From Roseburia hominis A2-183 (GTDB taxonomy: Bacteria; Bacillota; Clostridia; Lachnospirales; Lachnospiraceae): a DNA stretch of 64,000 nt. The DNA is taken from positions 2,463,501 to 2,527,500 of the forward strand of contig NC_015977.1 in assembly GCF_000225345.1 (NCBI RefSeq), given 5' to 3'. Made by a program: the position numbers and the translations under genes. The stretch's first letter is position 1, and every line of letters begins with the position of its first letter. The notes beneath the pieces were generated by a model. It was given only the letters and a program-made list of their open reading frames with translations, was not told where the DNA came from and did no database searches. Positions 34,815 to 43,426 of the stretch are shown in pieces.

Positions 34815-36530
34815 TTATTTCAACAGATCTTCCTTCAATGCCGCAAGCTTTGCATCCGCGTCTGCAAGGGAAGTCCCCTTTACGCCAAAGTAGTATTTGA
34901 TCTTCGGCTCCGTTCCGGACGGGCGCACACAGCACCACGCATTATCGGAAAGTTCATAATAAAGTACGTTGGATGCCGGCAGTCCGGTCTTTGTCACCTC
35001 GCCAGTCACAAGATCCTTTCTGGTGTCCTCCTTGTAATCGCGCACCGCCAGTACCCGATGACCGCCCAGCTCCTTCGGTGGGTTCGTGCGGTACTCACTC
35101 ATCATCGACTGAATCTGTGCCGCACCGTCGATTCCCTTTAAGGTCTTCGTCTCCAATCCCTCTCTGTAATAGCCGTACTTCTCATACATATCCAGCATTG
35201 CATCCCACAGGGTCTTGCCGTGCTTCTTGCACCAGGAAGCCACCTCGCAAAGCATCATGACCGCCACGCACGCATCCTTGTCTCTCGCGTAGGTTCCTGC
35301 CAGACAGCCGTAGCTCTCCTCCAGTCCGAATACATAGTGATAGGTATGCTGCTGCTCGAAGAACTTGATCTGCTCTCCGATATACTTAAATCCGGTCAGC
35401 ACCTCGATCAGCTTCACGTTGTAGGCTGCCGCGATCGCTTTTGCCATATCTGTCGTCACGATCGTCTCCACGAGCGCCGGGTTCTCCGGCATGGTTCCCA
35501 TCGCCGTCTTCTCTCTTAAGATGTACTCTGCGATCAGCATACCGGACATATTTCCGGTAAATGTCACATACTCGCCGGTCTTTGTGTCCTTGCAGTACAC
35601 GCCGAGACGGTCTGCATCCGGGTCTGTCGCGAGCACGATGTCCGCATCGACTTCTTTTGCCAGCTTTAACGCAAGTTCAAATGCCTTCGGGGACTCCGGG
35701 TTCGGGTAGGATACCGTCGGGAAATTACCGTCCGGCAGCTCCTGCTCTTTTACCACGTACACCTGCTCGAATCCAAGCTCCTTTAACACGCGGCGCACCG
35801 GAAGGTTACCGGTTCCGTGGAGCGGTGTGTATACAATCTTAATGTCCTTCGCCATCTCCTTGATGACTTCCGGATGGATCGACTGCTTCTTCAGCTCCTC
35901 CATGTAACGATCGTCGATCTCTTTTCCGATGACCTTGTAAAGTCCTGCGGCAACGGCATCTTCTTTCTTCATCGTCTTCACCTGGTCGAAAGATGTCACC
36001 TTCGCCACTTCCGCCAGGATATTCTTGTCGTGCGGCGGTGTGATCTGTGCTCCGTCCTCCCAGTATACCTTGTAGCCGTTGTATTCTCTCGGGTTATGGC
36101 TCGCCGTAATCACAATTCCGGAAATACAGCCGAGTTCACGCACGGCAAAGGAAAGCTCCGGCGTCGGACGCAGGCTGTCGAACACATACGCCTTGATGCC
36201 GTTTGCGTTCAGGCAGAGCGCCGCCTCATCCGCAAATTCGGTGGACATGATTCTGGAATCGTGGGCGATCGCAACACCCTTCTCCTGTCCGTTCTGGGAG
36301 AGAATGTAGTTCGCCAGTCCCTGTGTCGCCTGACGCACGGTATAAATGTTCATGCGGTTCGTTCCCGCTCCGATCACGCCGCGCAGTCCGCCGGTTCCAA
36401 ACTCTAACTGACGGTAAAAACGATCCTCAATCTCCGCCGCATCGTCCCCTATTGCAGCAAGTTCTGCCTTTGTATTCTCATCAAAATACGGGTTTGTGCA
36501 CCACTCTTTGTAAGTCTCCATGTAACTCAT
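34815..36530 (-). CDS. phosphoglucomutase/phosphomannomutase
   Basis: 571 residues, alpha-D-phosphohexomutase superfamily. The phosphoserine loop is VITASHNPREYNGYKVYW, the metal loop ATDPDADRLG, the sugar loop GLEESYG, and the phosphate loop RPSGTEPKIKYYF. The length is that of PgcA-type enzymes. In this locus it probably converts mannose-1-phosphate from the GH130 enzymes (and glucose-1-phosphate) to the 6-phosphate, feeding the isomerase fused to GH1. It has a strong promoter (TTTACA, 17 bases, TATAAT) and heads the mutase-GH36-LacI operon. Confidence 0.92.
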   Translation of the reverse strand: MSYMETYKEWCTNPYFDENTKAELAAIGDDAAEIEDRFYRQLEFGTGGLRGVIGAGTNRMNIYTVRQATQGLANYILSQNGQEKGVAIAHDSRIMSTEFADEAALCLNANGIKAYVFDSLRPTPELSFAVRELGCISGIVITASHNPREYNGYKVYWEDGAQITPPHDKNILAEVAKVTSFDQVKTMKKEDAVAAGLYKVIGKEIDDRYMEELKKQSIHPEVIKEMAKDIKIVYTPLHGTGNLPVRRVLKELGFEQVYVVKEQELPDGNFPTVSYPNPESPKAFELALKLAKEVDADIVLATDPDADRLGVYCKDTKTGEYVTFTGNMSGMLIAEYILREKTAMGTMPENPALVETIVTTDMAKAIAAAYNVKLIEVLTGFKYIGEQIKFFEQQHTYHYVFGLEESYGCLAGTYARDKDACVAVMMLCEVASWCKKHGKTLWDAMLDMYEKYGYYREGLETKTLKGIDGAAQIQSMMSEYRTNPPKELGGHRVLAVRDYKEDTRKDLVTGEVTKTGLPASNVLYYELSDNAWCCVRPSGTEPKIKYYFGVKGTSLADADAKLAALKEDLLK

Positions 36531-36557
36531 ATCTCTTCTTCTCCTTTTACTGATATT

Positions 36558-36633
36558 CTTCTGCCGCGCAGAAGGAAGCTTTCTTGCTTTAAATTATAAA
36601 CTTTTTTAAACTGATTGTAAACTAATTTTAGTT
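36558..36633 (-). promoter_or_regulatory. promoter, dyad and leader hairpin of the mutase-GH36-LacI operon
   Basis: -35 TTTACA (complement of 36616-36621), 17 bases, -10 TATAAT (complement of 36593-36598). A dyad AACTAA-nn-TTAGTT (36620-36633) overlaps the -35 and is a candidate operator. A 7-bp leader hairpin, CTTCTGC-CGC-GCAGAAG, is at 36558-36574. Confidence 0.7.
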
Positions 36634-37858
36634 AATCTTCTGTCACGGTTCCATCCGATGCCACAGCTGCTTCCGAAATGCCGTCCAGATAATTCAAAAC
36701 CGACTCCGCCTGTCCGCCTTCGGCAGGATATGTCACGCCTCCCGCCGCATACACCGGCACGAACCGGTAGGATGCCCGCCCCGCGGCGTCGATCGTCACC
36801 TCAAGCATCGCCGACCGGTCGATACTCTGCCCGAAGATAAAATTGCCAAGACTGTAGAATACCGGCTTCCCGTCGATATAGGAGACCCCCTGCAGACAGT
36901 GGGTGTGCGATCCCACAACCACATCCGCCCCGGCGTCGATACACGCCTTCGCAATCTGTGTCTGGTTCGCCTCCGGATATGCCTGGTACTCCACGCCCCA
37001 GTGCGGATAGACCGCCACATAGTCGCAGGTCTCCCTCGCTTCCTTAATTACCTCCACAAGAGCCGTGGTGTCATAGCAGCTAAACAGTCCCGGCACTGCA
37101 TTTTCCACCTTCCAGTCCGCCGTCGGGACAACCCGGGATACCGCGATAAATCCGTATTTTTTCCCGTGGACTTCGATTACCTGCACCTGCTTTGCCCGCT
37201 CCGCGGAATCGCCCGCGCCGCCATATAGAATTCCGGCACCGTCTAACGCTGCAAACGTATCCGAGAGCGCTTCCCTTCCATAATCAAGTGTGTGGTTGTT
37301 GGCGAGTGATACCACATCCACGCCCATCTCATTTAATGCCTTTACATAGCCCGGACTGCACCGGAATGTAAACTGTTTGTCCGCCATCGGCGTGCCGCGA
37401 TCCGAGAACGGGAATTCATTATTCACCATCAGAATATCCGCTGCCCGAAGCTCCTCCAGCAGTTCCGGTGCAACCACGCCCTTGATTCCGTCCGCATCAT
37501 AACCCGCCTTAAACGCATTTGCAAACAGGACATCCCCGGTAAAAAGAATCGTCGTACTGCCATCCGCTTCCGCCTGACCGCCCGCTTCCGCTTCTTCGGC
37601 CACTTCCGCGGCTTCCGTTCTCTCCTCCGCCTCCGTGGTCTCCACCGCGGTCTCATTCTCCTCCCTGGCAGGCGCACGATCCGCTCCGCTATCCGCCCCC
37701 GCATGCTCCGTGTCCTCACCCGATACCACAGCTGCCGGCTCTTCGCCCGGCACCTTTACTTCCGGCGTGCTCCCTTTCGTCCGCGCCACGGCAGCAATAC
37801 AGCCTGCCACCATGACAATCGACAGCACATACAATATGATTCTGCACTTTTTATTCAT
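36632..37858 (-). CDS. CapA family protein (polyglutamate/capsule-type metallophosphatase fold)
   Basis: 408 residues: an N-terminal membrane segment (CRIILYVLSIVMVAGCIAAVA), a long acidic Ala/Glu-rich linker (about residues 30-100), then a calcineurin-like CapA domain: ILFTGDVLF, MVNNEFPFSDRG, VSLANNHTLDYG, VYPHWGVEYQ and VVGSHTHCLQG, ending FYSLGNFIFGQ. CapA/PgsA proteins take part in poly-gamma-glutamate export in Bacillus; most homologues in gut Firmicutes have no proven role, and no pgsBC partner is here. Exported and anchored. GGGAGGAATTTT precedes ATG 37858; promoter TTGCCT, 17 bases, TACACT upstream. Confidence 0.85.
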   Translation of the reverse strand: MNKKCRIILYVLSIVMVAGCIAAVARTKGSTPEVKVPGEEPAAVVSGEDTEHAGADSGADRAPAREENETAVETTEAEERTEAAEVAEEAEAGGQAEADGSTTILFTGDVLFANAFKAGYDADGIKGVVAPELLEELRAADILMVNNEFPFSDRGTPMADKQFTFRCSPGYVKALNEMGVDVVSLANNHTLDYGREALSDTFAALDGAGILYGGAGDSAERAKQVQVIEVHGKKYGFIAVSRVVPTADWKVENAVPGLFSCYDTTALVEVIKEARETCDYVAVYPHWGVEYQAYPEANQTQIAKACIDAGADVVVGSHTHCLQGVSYIDGKPVFYSLGNFIFGQSIDRSAMLEVTIDAAGRASYRFVPVYAAGGVTYPAEGGQAESVLNYLDGISEAAVASDGTVTED

Positions 37859-37924
37859 AAAATTCCTCCCTTATTCTTCTCTCTCATCGTCTCTAGTGTA
37901 TCAGTGCTTTGTGTTTCAGGCAAG

Positions 37925-37956
37925 AAAAAAGACCATTCCGGCAAACTGGCATGGTC
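37925..37956 (-). terminator. minus-strand terminator beyond the ECF gene
   Basis: GACCATGCC..CGGAATGGTC is followed on the minus strand by TTTTTT. The only minus-strand transcript arriving here would be nagBA after crossing the ECF gene antisense, so this may be the real 3' end of that mRNA. Confidence 0.6.
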
Positions 37957-37995
37957 AATTTAATCGCAACTGGACATTTTTATCAATCCATCTTG

Positions 37996-38004
37996 TGTTA
38001 TACT
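37996..38004 (+). promoter_or_regulatory. extended -10 promoter of the ECF S-component gene
   Basis: TGT TATACT, 61 bases before ATG 38066. No clear -35. No riboswitch fold was recognised in the 207-base gap 37859-38065. Confidence 0.45.
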
Positions 38005-38065
38005 CTTATGCATCAACGTTGAAATACAAACTTTTATATGAATCTGACAGAATGGAGACTTCCTA

Positions 38066-38638
38066 ATGACAAATCAAAATATTAAAAAAATGGTAACTGC
38101 TGCCCTTCTCGCCGCCATGACATGCGTGGCGACCATGATCATCAAGATCCCGACACCAACCTTCGGCTACATTCATCCGGGAGATGGCTTCGTTCTGCTG
38201 TGCGGCGTCGTGCTTGGCCCACTTCCCGGAGCGCTCGCTGCCGGCATCGGCTCGATGTTCTCAGACATTTTCTCCGGCTACGTGACCTGGGCTCCTGCAA
38301 CTTTCATTATCAAGGCGCTCACGGGCGGCATTGCCGGACTGCTCTTCCATCGTTTTAAAAACACCCTGCACTCGAAAAAGGGACGCTACGCAGCGCTCGC
38401 AATCGGCGGCATCGTCGGAGAAGCCATCATGGTCATCGGCTATTTTCTCTACGAAACCGGACTTGCCGCACTCGGCAGCGGAGCCTTAAACCAGGCATCT
38501 ATCGCCGCCGGCATTGCTTCCTCTGCGACCGGTATCCCGTTTAACATCGTACAGGGTGTTGTCGGCATTATTCTTAGTCTGATACTGCTTCCGGTGCTCT
38601 CTAAAATCCCGGATGTCCGTGACTGGATCGAGCGCTAG
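38066..38638 (+). CDS. ECF transporter S component (substrate unknown)
   Basis: 190 residues, five to six hydrophobic segments. The N-terminal KKMVTAALLAAMTCVATMIIKIPTP followed by GYIHPGDGFVLLCGVVLGPLPGALAAGIGSMFSDIFSGY is the pattern of the PF07155-like ECF S components, which bind a vitamin or precursor and use a shared EcfAA'T energising module. No EcfA/T gene is in the window, so this is a group II S component. The ligand cannot be deduced. The stop shares a CTAG tetranucleotide with the stop of the convergent nagA. Confidence 0.82.
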   Translation: MTNQNIKKMVTAALLAAMTCVATMIIKIPTPTFGYIHPGDGFVLLCGVVLGPLPGALAAGIGSMFSDIFSGYVTWAPATFIIKALTGGIAGLLFHRFKNTLHSKKGRYAALAIGGIVGEAIMVIGYFLYETGLAALGSGALNQASIAAGIASSATGIPFNIVQGVVGIILSLILLPVLSKIPDVRDWIER

Positions 38639-39780
38639 GCGACCACCTTTCCTCCGAAGATGACCTTCTTCGTGGACAGGTCATCCTTGGAGAGAAGGAC
38701 ACAGTCGCCGCGGTGGCCTGCGGTAATGCTTCCGCACACATCCGCCGCACCGATCGCTCTCGCCGGATTATAGGTTGCAGCGCGCACGGCTGTCTCTAAC
38801 GGGATTCCCATGGAGACAGCCTTTCGCATGCAGTCCATGAGATTCGTCGCCGAGCCGGCAATCGTTCCGTCCTCTAAGGTTGCAAGATTGCCACGCACAG
38901 TAACCGGAAGTCCGCCGAGGGAATACGCACCGTCCTCCATACCGGTCGCCATCATGCTGTCGCTGATTAAGATCATACGCTCCGCCCCGAACAGGGAAAA
39001 TACCACGCGGACCGCCGAAGCATCAATATGAATCCCGTCGCAGATCAGCTCCGGCATGACATGCTTCGCGTCAAACGCCGCGCCAAACACGCCCGGCGCG
39101 CGATGGGTGAACGGCGGCATTGCATTGAAAAAATGCGTCACATGATCCGCCCCCTGTGAAAATGCGCGGTATGCAGTCTCGTAATCACTGCAGGTATGTC
39201 CGACCGAGATATGTACCTGATCCGCCAGCCGGCGGATGAACTCCTTGGCACCGTCCGTCTCCGGTGCAATCGTAATCAGACGCACCAGCCCGTGTGCTGC
39301 CTCCTGCAGCCGCAGGAACATCTCTACATCCGGATTCCGGATATAAGCCGGATTCTGCGCACCCTTTTTCTCCATGGAAATAAACGGTCCTTCCAGATGA
39401 ATCCCGATCAGTCTCGCCCCGGTGTCCTGCTCTGCCTCCGGTCTCTTTGTATACGCATACGCATTGGCACACACCGTCTTAAGCGTCTCCTCCGAGAGTG
39501 TCATCGATGCCGGGCAGATGCTTGTCACACCCTGGCGAAGCTCGTACGCACCGATCGCCTGCAATGCCTCCGGTGTTCCGTCCGAGAAATCATGACCTGC
39601 ACATCCGTGAAAATGGATATCCACAAGCCCCGGAATCAGGTAATCTCCCCCTGCGTCCAGAATCTCTTCCCCGTCCGTGCCGGCCGCTTCACTCCCCGCA
39701 AAACAGCCGTTTTTTATCCGGACATCCCGCTCCACAAATCCGTGCTCTACCGTGTATACAAGTGCATTCTTAATTCTCAT
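38635..39780 (-). CDS. nagA: N-acetylglucosamine-6-phosphate deacetylase
   Basis: 381 residues, amidohydrolase superfamily. LIPGLVDIHFHGCAGHDFSD (first metal His pair), IGIHLEGPFISMEKKGAQNP (metal Glu), HISVGHTCSDY, HVTHFFNAMPPFTHRAPG and the catalytic Asp in LISDSMMATGM match NagA. It yields glucosamine-6-phosphate and acetate. GGGGGATTTAAG precedes ATG 39780. It follows nagB by 32 bases in one operon. In this window its substrate could come from the GH94/mutase pair at 48-52 kb. Confidence 0.95.
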   Translation of the reverse strand: MRIKNALVYTVEHGFVERDVRIKNGCFAGSEAAGTDGEEILDAGGDYLIPGLVDIHFHGCAGHDFSDGTPEALQAIGAYELRQGVTSICPASMTLSEETLKTVCANAYAYTKRPEAEQDTGARLIGIHLEGPFISMEKKGAQNPAYIRNPDVEMFLRLQEAAHGLVRLITIAPETDGAKEFIRRLADQVHISVGHTCSDYETAYRAFSQGADHVTHFFNAMPPFTHRAPGVFGAAFDAKHVMPELICDGIHIDASAVRVVFSLFGAERMILISDSMMATGMEDGAYSLGGLPVTVRGNLATLEDGTIAGSATNLMDCMRKAVSMGIPLETAVRAATYNPARAIGAADVCGSITAGHRGDCVLLSKDDLSTKKVIFGGKVVA

Positions 39781-39812
39781 CTTAAATCCCCCATTTCCCT
39801 CTGACTTTACCT

Positions 39813-40544
39813 CTATAATGGTGACATGGAAAGCGCTGCCTCATCGCAGACAACCGTCACATCCGGATGCATCTGCAGGATGGATGCCGGCACTTCCGGC
39901 GTCACCGGTCCGAAGAACGCGCGTGAGACGATATCTGCTTTGCTCTCTCCCGAGACAACCACCAGAATCTTTTTTGCCTGCATGATCGTTCTTATTCCCA
40001 TAGTATATGCCTGCTTGGGCACTTCGTCAATAGAGGTAAAAAAACGTGCATTAGCCCGAATGGTACTCTCTGCCAGATCCACCAGATGTGTCTCCTTCTC
40101 GAACGCTGCACCCGGCTCATTAAATCCGATATGTCCGTTATTCCCCAGCCCCAAAAGCTGTAAATCGATTCCGCCGAGCGACTTTATGATCTGCTCATGC
40201 TTCGCGCAGGCATCTGCCGCGTCCGGGTTTGTGCCATCCGGGACATGCGTTGCCGTCTTATCGATATTCACATGGTCAAACAGGTTCTCCTGCATAAAAT
40301 AGTAATAACTCTGCGGATCCGTGTGTGCCAGGCCGCGATATTCGTCCAGATTGACCGTTGACACTCTGGAAAAGTCAAGATCTCCCTTCTCATACCACTC
40401 GATCAGCTGGCGGTATGTTCCCACCGGCGTCGATCCCGTGGCAAGACCGAGTACACAGTCCGGTTTCATAATAATCTGCGCCGAAATGATATTTGCCGCC
40501 TTTCTGCTCATGTCCTGATAGTCTTTTGCTCTGATAATGTTCAT
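39813..40544 (-). CDS. nagB: glucosamine-6-phosphate deaminase
   Basis: 243 residues. LGLATGSTPVGTYRQL binds the phosphate, VNLDEYRGL and GLGNNGHIGFNEPG carry the catalytic residues (Asp in NLDEY; His-Glu further on). It converts glucosamine-6-phosphate to fructose-6-phosphate and ammonia. The short C terminus lacks most of the allosteric extension of the E. coli enzyme, as in Firmicutes. ATG 40544 (MNIIRAKDY) follows AAAGGGATTACG; the in-frame extension to 40757 contains the promoter and is rejected. Confidence 0.95.
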   Translation of the reverse strand: MNIIRAKDYQDMSRKAANIISAQIIMKPDCVLGLATGSTPVGTYRQLIEWYEKGDLDFSRVSTVNLDEYRGLAHTDPQSYYYFMQENLFDHVNIDKTATHVPDGTNPDAADACAKHEQIIKSLGGIDLQLLGLGNNGHIGFNEPGAAFEKETHLVDLAESTIRANARFFTSIDEVPKQAYTMGIRTIMQAKKILVVVSGESKADIVSRAFFGPVTPEVPASILQMHPDVTVVCDEAALSMSPL

Positions 40545-40568
40545 CGTAATCCCTTTTTCCTTTCTCTC

Positions 40569-40664
40569 ATGAGGCAGGAGACGCCTTCCCGTCTCCCGCC
40601 CGTTATTTACTGCAGATTTTTCTGCCTCTGTCTTGACTTTATCAGCCAGGCAACGCCCTTTCAA
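40569..40664 (-). promoter_or_regulatory. nagB-nagA promoter with leader hairpin
   Basis: -35 TTGAAA (complement of 40659-40664), 17 bases, -10 TAAAGT (complement of 40636-40641). A 7-bp hairpin GGAGACG-CCTTCC-CGTCTCC lies in the leader at about 40569-40588. The 234-base gap to lspA holds no gene. No classical NagR/DasR box was recognised. Confidence 0.6.
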
Positions 40665-40778
40665 GGGTTTGCAGGCAACTGCACAAACAGGGATAAAAAA
40701 AGGCAAGCGCAAATCACTTTTCATTTTCCATGGAAGATGATATGATACATACATCAATACCTGTCAGGAGATTTTTAC

Positions 40779-41231
40779 ATGGTTTATGCGATTATTGCCG
40801 GCGGGGTATTCCTGTCGGATCTCATCTTAAAGCGTTACATGGACAAAAAATATGCCCGCAAGGTGCGCCATCCGCGGCTTGGGGGCAGGATTGTCCTGGA
40901 AAAATATTATAACAAAGGCGCGGCTTTGAATTTCATGGTAAAAAGGCCAAATCTTCTGCGCATCATCCACACCGTCATTCTTGTCGTTGTCGGGATTTTT
41001 TCCTATTTTCTGATGCGCCTTAGCGGACACGCGCTGGAAAAAACGGGCGTTGCACTCCTGCTCGGCGGCGGTTTAAACAACCTTTACGACCGCTACACGA
41101 AGGGGCATGTCGTCGACTATTTTCATCTGAATTTCGGTCCGAAATGGCTGCGCGCGATCGTCTTCAACATCTCTGACTTCTGCATTTTCATCGGGGCACT
41201 GCTCGCCGTTGCCGGATCGGAGGTCTCATGA
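40779..41231 (+). CDS. lspA: signal peptidase II (lipoprotein signal peptidase)
   Basis: 150 residues, four membrane segments. The two catalytic Asp blocks are seen: GGGLNNLYDRYTKGHVVDYFHL and FNISDFCIFIG. N-terminal VYAIIAGGVFLSDLILKRYMD and the NKGAALNF stretch (a variant of the NxGxAFG motif) agree. It cleaves prolipoproteins such as the two binding proteins here. CAGGAG precedes ATG 40779. The stop overlaps the start of the PAP2 gene (ATGA), so the two are translationally coupled. Somewhat diverged from typical LspA, perhaps a second copy. Confidence 0.85.
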   Translation: MVYAIIAGGVFLSDLILKRYMDKKYARKVRHPRLGGRIVLEKYYNKGAALNFMVKRPNLLRIIHTVILVVVGIFSYFLMRLSGHALEKTGVALLLGGGLNNLYDRYTKGHVVDYFHLNFGPKWLRAIVFNISDFCIFIGALLAVAGSEVS

Positions 41232-41722
41232 CCAGAGAATCCTATGAGAAAATCACCGGCATCTTACGGGGACATCCGCGGCGCATCCGGCTGGTATGCC
41301 TGCTCAACCACACCTTGACCGGCTTTATTTTTGTGCTGTACCCGGCGTTTCTGCTGCTGCTTTTTCTTGAGGGCAGCGCTTTTTTCCTGCGGGCGCTTCT
41401 CGTTCCCGCCGTCTCCTTTGCCGCAGTCACGCTCTTCCGACGGATCTTTAACGCCCCAAGACCTTATGAGAAGTTCGGCCTTCCGCCTGCCATAGAAAAA
41501 GATACGGCCGGGAAATCTTTTCCCAGCCGTCATGTCTTTTCCGTATTTATCATTGCCGCCACCATTTTCTATGTCCACCCCTCCGCCGGCATTCTGCTCG
41601 GACTCCTAGGGGTTGTCCTTGCCGTCCTGCGCGTGATCGGCGGCGTTCATGAGCCGCGCGACGTCATCGCAGGCGCTCTTGCAGGGATTCTGTGCGGTGT
41701 GCTCGGATACTATGTACTCTAG
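41228..41722 (+). CDS. PAP2 family phosphatase
   Basis: 164 residues with about five membrane segments. The three phosphatase blocks are present: the first as FNAPRPYEKF (KxxxxxxRP variant), the second as KSFPSRHVFS, and the third as GGVHEPRDVIAG. It would dephosphorylate a lipid such as undecaprenyl pyrophosphate or phosphatidic acid in the membrane. It overlaps lspA by four bases. It is convergent with the response-regulator gene with only 12 bases between the stops. Confidence 0.87.
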   Translation: MTRESYEKITGILRGHPRRIRLVCLLNHTLTGFIFVLYPAFLLLLFLEGSAFFLRALLVPAVSFAAVTLFRRIFNAPRPYEKFGLPPAIEKDTAGKSFPSRHVFSVFIIAATIFYVHPSAGILLGLLGVVLAVLRVIGGVHEPRDVIAGALAGILCGVLGYYVL

Positions 41723-41734
41723 CCGTCCGGCACC

Positions 41735-42514
41735 TTACTTTCCCAGTACCTGATTCCGGTATTCATTGGCAGAGACTCCCTCCTGCTTCTTAAATACCCT
41801 CGAAAAATGTGCCAGATCTAAAAATCCCACCTGCTCGGAGATATCTCCGATGCGCAGCGACGGATCTTTTAGCAGTTCTTTCGCATGCTCGATACGGACG
41901 TGATTTAAAATATCCGAAAAGCTCTGCCCCGTGTGGCGGTTTAAAAGCTTGCTTAAGTGCCACTGACTCACATACGTCTTCTCTGCCACCTCGCAGAGCG
42001 TCAGCTTCTTCGTATAATTCTCCTCAATGTAAGTCAGTGCATTCTTCACGATAAAGCTGCTTGATGCGCTCTCCTTGTGCGCTTCCGCCGCTTCTTCATC
42101 CTGCGGATCACGCTTCGGCTCATCCCCGGTAATTCCTTTCCGTTTTAAGTTCCCGCACATCTTGCCGATGGCTTCTTCCAGTTCGTCCATGTTGGACGGC
42201 TTGAGCAGAAAGCGCGTCACCCCGAGACGGATTGCCTCCTTCGCGTACTCGAAATCACGGTAGCCCGTCAGAACACAGACCTCGAGATCCGGGAACTGCG
42301 AGTGGATCGCAGCGATCATCGCCAGTCCGTCCATCTCCGGCATGCAGATATCCATAAACACAATATCCGGGTGAATCTCCTCGATAATCTTTTTCCCTTC
42401 CAGTCCGTCGTGCGCCGTTGCCGCGACCTTACAATTCCACTTTTCCCACGCGATGCTCCTCGATAACCCTTCCACGATGATCGGTTCGTCATCCACAATC
42501 ATCACCTTGTACAT
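41735..42514 (-). CDS. AraC-type response regulator (YesN-like)
   Basis: 259 residues. Receiver domain 1-125: YKVMIVDDEPIIVEGL with the acidic pair, phospho-acceptor Asp in IVFMDICMPEMDG, conserved Thr/Lys in CVLTGYRDF and FLLKPSNMDEL. The C-terminal AraC domain has LTLCEVAEKTYVSQWHLSKLLNRHTGQSFSDILN and GDISEQVGFLDLAHFSRVFKKQEGVSANEYR. It is the partner of the YesM-type kinase at 45908-47752 and probably activates the ABC operon between them. ATG 42514 follows GGAGGATTGGCT. Confidence 0.93.
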   Translation of the reverse strand: MYKVMIVDDEPIIVEGLSRSIAWEKWNCKVAATAHDGLEGKKIIEEIHPDIVFMDICMPEMDGLAMIAAIHSQFPDLEVCVLTGYRDFEYAKEAIRLGVTRFLLKPSNMDELEEAIGKMCGNLKRKGITGDEPKRDPQDEEAAEAHKESASSSFIVKNALTYIEENYTKKLTLCEVAEKTYVSQWHLSKLLNRHTGQSFSDILNHVRIEHAKELLKDPSLRIGDISEQVGFLDLAHFSRVFKKQEGVSANEYRNQVLGK

Positions 42515-42559
42515 AGCCAATCCTCCACTTGAGCAAATTCCGCTCTCTTTCCAAGAAGT

Positions 42560-43426
42560 CTAGCCTTTCACGGCACCTGCTGTCAATCCTTTGATGATAT
42601 TTTTCTGTAACAGCACATACACAATCATGACCGGGATGACAATGATCGTAACCGACGCCGCCATCAATCCGAAATCGGTTCCATACTGGGAACTGATCTG
42701 TTCTAACAGTGTGGAGATCGGATACCTGGTCGGGTCACGCATCATGATTTTCTGTACAAAGAGGTCGTTATAAGACCAGAGGAAACTAAAGATGGCAACC
42801 GTTGCAAGTGACGGTCTGCAAAGCGGAACAATAATTTTTCCAAATACCTTAAATACATCTGCGCCTTCCATGTAGGCAGCTTCCTCCATCTCCAGCGGGA
42901 TGCTCTGCATGAAACCGGTCATAACGATCGTCGCAAAGCTTAAGTTTCCAGCAATCTGCGGCAGGATAACCGCAATGCTTTTGTTCAGAAGCCCCCATTC
43001 CACCATCATCTTAAACACCGGAATGATCGTGGAAAATACCGGAAACATCAGACTTGCCACGATGAGGCTGCGGATCAGCTCCTTGCCTTTGAAATGATAT
43101 CTGGTAAGTCCGAATGCCATCAGCGACGCGAATACCATAACGCCTACCGTTACCGTGCCGGAGATCACGAAGCTGTACCTATAGGCTCTTAAGACGTTTA
43201 ACCGCTCAAATGCCGTCTGATAATTCATCCAGGTGAACGTCTCCGGAAGTGAGAAGGAGGAGCGGAGCACCTCCGCGGACGGTTTAAAGGAATTCAGCAC
43301 CACCCACACAAACGGGAAAATGGTGAGCACCGCCCAGAAGATCAGTACGAGATAAATGACAACCGTACCGGCTCCGATTCTCCTGTGTTTTTTTCTGACT
43401 GTCGTTACACTTACTGCTGCATCCAT
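42560..43426 (-). CDS. sugar ABC transporter permease, MalG-like (second importer)
   Basis: 288 residues, six membrane segments. The EAA loop EMEEAAYMEGADVFKVFGKIIVPLCRPSL and the C-terminal QKNIIKGLTAGAVKG are typical of family 1 sugar importers. It starts directly after the MalF-like stop. The presence of nagAB and GH94 on either side of this cluster suggests that the cargo is an amino sugar oligomer such as chitobiose; this is inference. Confidence 0.92.
   Translation of the reverse strand: MDAAVSVTTVRKKHRRIGAGTVVIYLVLIFWAVLTIFPFVWVVLNSFKPSAEVLRSSFSLPETFTWMNYQTAFERLNVLRAYRYSFVISGTVTVGVMVFASLMAFGLTRYHFKGKELIRSLIVASLMFPVFSTIIPVFKMMVEWGLLNKSIAVILPQIAGNLSFATIVMTGFMQSIPLEMEEAAYMEGADVFKVFGKIIVPLCRPSLATVAIFSFLWSYNDLFVQKIMMRDPTRYPISTLLEQISSQYGTDFGLMAASVTIIVIPVMIVYVLLQKNIIKGLTAGAVKG

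Noticed and set aside
37859..38065. Vitamin riboswitch before the ECF gene
   Set aside because: No conserved TPP, FMN, cobalamin or preQ1 core could be recognised; only an extended -10 promoter and the minus-strand terminator are seen.
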